From: Methanobrevibacter millerae
Lineage (GTDB): Archaea; Methanobacteriota; Methanobacteria; Methanobacteriales; Methanobacteriaceae
DNA length: 64,000 nt
Assembly: GCF_001477655.1 (NCBI RefSeq)
Contig: NZ_CP011266.1
Location: forward strand, 2,402,001 to 2,466,000
Direction: 5' to 3'
The translations under genes were made by a program, and so were the position numbers. Under the pieces are notes generated by a model. The model was not told the origin of the DNA. It searched no databases and saw only the letters and a program-made list of their open reading frames with translations. Positions 60,812-64,000 of the stretch are shown here, piece by piece. The stretch's first letter is position 1; each line of letters begins with the position of its first letter.

Positions 60812-61669
60812 TTAATTTTTCTTTTTAAATATATTTAAAAAAAGTTTTAAAATGCACAATATAAAAATTCCAAAATAAACAAATAAATTAGTAAAAATAT
60901 TCGATTCGCAAGATAGATGCTTTTTATAATAGACATACATTGCACGATAGAATTCATAAATTAGCTTTGGTCTTTGTTTTTTGCTACTGGCCCCTTTTAA
61001 ATGAGTAATCTTATCTTTTCCATAATAAATTATTTTCCATCCTGCCTGTTTAATCCTATAACAGAAGTCTATATCTTCACCATACATAAAAAAGGTCTCA
61101 TCTAAAAGGCCTATATCGTCCAATACTTTCTTACGGGTAAATATAAATGCCCCAGTCAAGCAATCGATTTCATAAACACCATCATCATCCAAATCATCCA
61201 AATTATAATCATCAGCAACACTATTGGTTGGAATATGAAACAATCTGAAAAATGAATTTTTTACATTTGGAAAACTTCTTTTACATGCCTTATCTAAAGT
61301 ATTATCCTCCAAAAGAACCTGACATCCACAGGCTCCCACATCAGAGTTATTCTCCATATAATGATAAATATTTTCTAATGTATTTTTCCAGACAATAGTG
61401 TCTGAATTTAAAAGCAGTACGTATTTAGAATCAACAATCCTTAATGCCTGGTTGTTGCCTGCTGCAAAACCATTGTTGTGTTCTGACGCAATAAATTTAA
61501 CCCTCCCATCAAAATATTTCCTCAGTTTTGATAAACTGTCGTCCTTGGATGCATTATCCACAATAATGATTTCCACATCAAAGGGATAGGAATAATCTAA
61601 AATTGAATTAACAGTATTTTTAGTTAATTCAAAGGTTCCGTAATTTACTATAACAACAGACAAATCCAT
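60812..61669 (-). CDS. glycosyltransferase family 2
   Basis: 285-residue GT-A fold transferase. It shows LSVVIVNYGTFELTKNTVNS, VEIIIVDNASKDDS (nucleotide-sugar binding), LLNSDTIVW (DXD-like) and ETFFMYGEDIDFCYRIKQAGW (the ED acceptor motif), a pattern seen in rhamnosyl- and related transferases. A hydrophobic C-terminal segment (about 255-280) may tether it to the membrane. It starts 6 nt after the preceding GT gene ends; the sugar is unknown. Confidence 0.88.
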   Translation of the reverse strand: MDLSVVIVNYGTFELTKNTVNSILDYSYPFDVEIIIVDNASKDDSLSKLRKYFDGRVKFIASEHNNGFAAGNNQALRIVDSKYVLLLNSDTIVWKNTLENIYHYMENNSDVGACGCQVLLEDNTLDKACKRSFPNVKNSFFRLFHIPTNSVADDYNLDDLDDDGVYEIDCLTGAFIFTRKKVLDDIGLLDETFFMYGEDIDFCYRIKQAGWKIIYYGKDKITHLKGASSKKQRPKLIYEFYRAMYVYYKKHLSCESNIFTNLFVYFGIFILCILKLFLNIFKKKN

Positions 61670-61675
61670 ATTAAT

Positions 61676-62632
61676 TCACTTTTTTAAAAATTTTAATGTG
61701 TTTATGATTAGTTTGTATTCCAACCTGAAATAATTTTTTAAATTTGATTTTTTAAAATTAACCTTATTTACTTTGGATTTAGTGTTTAATCCTTCTTTAA
61801 GACCTTTTAAATAAGTTGGACCGAATCCTTTCCTTAAAAAGAATAGATATTTTATTAAAAATCCAAAAAATAGAAATATAAAATTTATTATCTTTAATGG
61901 GATAGGAAGATTCTTATAAACTGTCCATACATTATTTCTAGCGGCTATTTTTACCTTAAACTCATTATATCTGCTGCCACTTGTTGCACTTCCAATATGA
62001 TAAACGATAGCATCAGGATCCAATAGATTCCTATAGCCATAAATTTGTGAACGGATAGCCAAATCAACATCTTCCATATATGCAAAATAATTATCGTCAA
62101 ATAATCCAATTTCATCAAAAACACATTTTTTATATAATGCCGCTCCTGCACAGCTAGAAAATATTTCATTTACCTGAGAATAATTATCCGAATCCTGATT
62201 TTCACCAATCTTTTTAGTCCACCCAAGAAGGTTGTATTCATCTCCTGCATCATCAATAAGCTTTTTATTATCAGCCTGAAGCATTTTCGCCTGTACCGAA
62301 AAAACGTTTTCATCCCGAATTAGGTCCACCATCGATTTGATTGAATCCTTTTGAATTTCAGTATCATTGTTTAAAGAAAAAACATAATCATATTTGGCTT
62401 TTGAGATTCCCTGATTGACTGCAGGGGCAAATCCTAAATTTTCATCATTTTTTATAACAACAACAGGAAAATTAAAAGAGTTATTTTGAATATAATCCAA
62501 ACTGGAATCAGTGGATCCATTATCAATAATGATTACTTCTCCAATGAATTCACTATCATGATTAAGTGACTTGAAATAATTTTCTAAGAATTTAACACCA
62601 TTATAATTAGGCGTGACAACTGAAACTTTCAT
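61676..62632 (-). CDS. glycosyltransferase family 2
   Basis: 318-residue GT2 enzyme: VSVVTPNYNGVKFLENYF, EVIIIDNGSTDSS, FSLNNDTEI (DXD-like) and DDNYFAYMEDVDLAIRSQIYG. A C-terminal hydrophobic stretch (about 240-262) suggests membrane association. The frame extends to a GTG at 62665 inside the upstream gene; the ATG at 62632, 5 nt after that gene's stop and directly before the conserved first strand, is preferred. It resembles the next GT in layout, so the two may be old duplicates. Confidence 0.87.
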   Translation of the reverse strand: MKVSVVTPNYNGVKFLENYFKSLNHDSEFIGEVIIIDNGSTDSSLDYIQNNSFNFPVVVIKNDENLGFAPAVNQGISKAKYDYVFSLNNDTEIQKDSIKSMVDLIRDENVFSVQAKMLQADNKKLIDDAGDEYNLLGWTKKIGENQDSDNYSQVNEIFSSCAGAALYKKCVFDEIGLFDDNYFAYMEDVDLAIRSQIYGYRNLLDPDAIVYHIGSATSGSRYNEFKVKIAARNNVWTVYKNLPIPLKIINFIFLFFGFLIKYLFFLRKGFGPTYLKGLKEGLNTKSKVNKVNFKKSNLKNYFRLEYKLIINTLKFLKK

Positions 62633-62637
62633 ATTAT

Positions 62638-63594
62638 CTAAATTGAATTTTTGAATTTTTTCCACAATATATAATATAGTTTAGGATTTAATAAAAATAA
62701 CTTAATTTTAATGGTGAATTTTTTATCGCCTTTAAACTTGGAGAGCTTTTTAAACAAATCCAACTCGTTCATTTTTTTTATTACTTCACCATAATCATAA
62801 TCATTGTAAAAAAAGTAGTTCATATTGCCAAAAATAGCTCTTGGAATTCTTGATGTATAAATTAATTCCGCCAAATCGCTACGATTTTGATTTTTAAAAA
62901 ATAAAGCCAAATCCTCCAAGACCAGAATGTAATCGAAACGTTTAAGTTTTGAAGTACTTATTAATGAATCATGATGCTGAATATAATAATATGTTATTTC
63001 ATTGGAAATTTTTATTGAATTGCCGTAGCTTAAAGCCTTTATTGCAAAATCTGTGTCTTCACCATAAGTGACATCCTCACGGAATTTAAGATTATGTTTT
63101 TTAATTATATCCGTTTTATAAGACAACTGTACGAAATTGAAAGGAACTTTCATCTCCAGCTCCAGTCTGATGAAATCATTAGCATCGATTTCTTCAAATT
63201 TATAATAATGGATGTTAGATAAATTATCGTTTTCTTTTTTTACCATCTGAGTTAAACTAAAGTCATAGCCTTCATTATATAATTGGGATAAATGATTTGT
63301 TAAAATATAGTCATCACCATCAACAAACACAATATATTCACCGCGAGCAAGCGAAATTCCCTTATTTCTTGCCGAACTTACGCCCGCATTTTCCTGATGA
63401 ATTATCTGATGGGGCAGACTCAATCCCTCAAAGGTTTTTTCAACAATGTTTAAAGTATCATCTGTTGAGCCGTCATCAATTACTATTACCTCATAACCAT
63501 TGAAATTTTGATTGATAATTGAATCCAATGTCGCTTTGATATAATTAGCTTCATTAAAGACTGGCAAAATCACACTAACTTTAATATTCTCCAT
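62638..63594 (-). CDS. glycosyltransferase family 2
   Basis: 318-residue GT2 enzyme with VSVILPVFNEANYIKATLDS, YEVIVIDDGSTDDTLNIVE, SSARNKGISLARGEYIVFVD and GDDY (the DXD metal site). The C-terminal half is less typical. The frame reaches a GTG at 63603, but that GTG is part of the AAGGAAGGTG ribosome binding site, so the ATG at 63594 is chosen. It starts inside the end of the TagF-like gene (14-nt overlap), indicating one operon. Confidence 0.88.
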   Translation of the reverse strand: MENIKVSVILPVFNEANYIKATLDSIINQNFNGYEVIVIDDGSTDDTLNIVEKTFEGLSLPHQIIHQENAGVSSARNKGISLARGEYIVFVDGDDYILTNHLSQLYNEGYDFSLTQMVKKENDNLSNIHYYKFEEIDANDFIRLELEMKVPFNFVQLSYKTDIIKKHNLKFREDVTYGEDTDFAIKALSYGNSIKISNEITYYYIQHHDSLISTSKLKRFDYILVLEDLALFFKNQNRSDLAELIYTSRIPRAIFGNMNYFFYNDYDYGEVIKKMNELDLFKKLSKFKGDKKFTIKIKLFLLNPKLYYILWKKFKNSI

Positions 63595-64000
63595 TCTTTT
63601 CACCTTCCTTTAATGCAAAATCCACAACACGTTTGGATGAATTGCCGTCGATTTCATCGAATTGTGTTTTTAAAAAGGAATCCAAATTTGAATTATCAAC
63701 ACCTTTTTCAATGCATTCAATTAACTCTTCTGTTGTATGAACAATTGGACCTGGGAGATCATTTTTATAATTCAGATAAAAACCACGTTCGTTAGACAGA
63801 TAATTATCCAAATCATAAGCAAAAAATACAATTGGTTTGTTTAATAGGCCAAACTCTATCATTATTGATGAATAATCAGTGATTAAAATATCAGCTAATA
63901 ACATCAATTCCTGCTCATTTTTATAATCGCTGCAGTCAATATAATCCCCTTCAATTTTTATATCTGATGAATAAAACTTATTTATCTTAGGATGGAGTCT
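63581..64000 (-). CDS. CDP-glycerol glycerophosphotransferase-like protein (TagF/TagB family), 5' part outside window
   Basis: C-terminal 139 residues of a larger protein; the frame is open to the window edge at 64000. It begins RLHPKINKFYSSD and contains the family's ADILITDYSSIMIEFGLLNK followed by PIVFFAYDLDNY and GPIVHTTEELIECI. These are hallmarks of bacterial teichoic-acid polymerases and of related poly(ribitol/glycerol phosphate) enzymes. In this archaeon it would make or modify a phosphate-linked surface polymer with the neighbouring glycosyltransferases. The substrate cannot be inferred from this part. Confidence 0.87.
   Translation of the reverse strand, partial: RLHPKINKFYSSDIKIEGDYIDCSDYKNEQELMLLADILITDYSSIMIEFGLLNKPIVFFAYDLDNYLSNERGFYLNYKNDLPGPIVHTTEELIECIEKGVDNSNLDSFLKTQFDEIDGNSSKRVVDFALKEGEKNGEY

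Noticed and set aside
1-64000. CRISPR array, prophage, transposase or rRNA genes
   Set aside because: No regularly spaced repeats, phage structural genes, intact transposase with inverted ends, or rRNA sequence were found on reading the window.

Overview
The window looks like a chromosomal segment of a host-associated methanogenic archaeon of the order Methanobacteriales, most probably a Methanobrevibacter. The evidence is archaeal information-processing genes (D-family polymerase, RadA, RPA, L21e, RpoL/RpoF, Csl4, TFS, SRP54, Dph2), methanogen genes (HdrA, a DmrX-like flavoprotein, MsvR with F420H2 oxidase), strongly AT-rich DNA, GGTGA-type ribosome binding sites, and very large secreted adhesin-like beta-helix proteins. 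This is inference from gene content; no 16S rRNA gene is present.

Layout. 1-5.0 kb: the 3' part of polC (DP2), then nrdD with an elaborate promoter. 5.1-5.7 kb: a toxin-antitoxin pair whose toxin is frameshifted. 5.9-8.8 kb: the L21e-RpoF-DUF655-KsgA-PrmC translation/transcription operon. 8.85-13.2 kb: lysine and arginine enzymes (dapF, lysA, argD), a Nudix enzyme and a cyclophilin. 13.3-21.6 kb: two adhesin-like surface proteins. 21.7-28.2 kb (minus): MFS exporter, Ogg1-type glycosylase, HisF, Sec61-beta (short), MoaC, Pus10, SRP54. 28.3-32.7 kb (plus): hpt, dph2, csl4, rpoL, Nudix, TFS, an acidic membrane protein and tRNA-Arg(TCG). 32.7-38.0 kb: XPD/DinG-like helicase, cbiL, and the oxidative-stress module msvR / fpaA-rubrerythrin. 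38.1-39.9 kb: a decayed locus with two Rpn-like nuclease relics. 39.95-47.7 kb (minus): ileS-purL-moeA-M50 protease. 48-52.3 kb: DsbA-like protein, DUF192, DmrX-like protein, glyA and an MFS gene with an apparent N-terminal frameshift. 52.4-59.2 kb: hdrA, AEC transporter, radA, rpa. 59.4-64 kb: a surface-polysaccharide cluster (polyprenyl-phosphate sugar transferase, three GT2 enzymes, a TagF-like polymerase cut by the window edge).

How the genes connect. The most interesting link is regulatory. The window encodes MsvR, the redox-sensing repressor of methanogens, next to its expected O2-defence targets. About 34 kb away the promoter of nrdD, an oxygen-sensitive glycyl-radical enzyme, carries a perfect 11-bp inverted repeat that fits the recalled MsvR-box pattern TTCG-N7-9-CGAA. 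Several leaders (L21e, nrdD, hdrA) hold strong inverted repeats. Many transcription units end in hairpins built from the last codons and the stop codon. Frameshifts occur only in accessory genes (toxin, Rpn-like nuclease, MFS transporter), which suggests real decay more than random sequencing error. No CRISPR array, rRNA operon, complete insertion sequence or integrase was seen.
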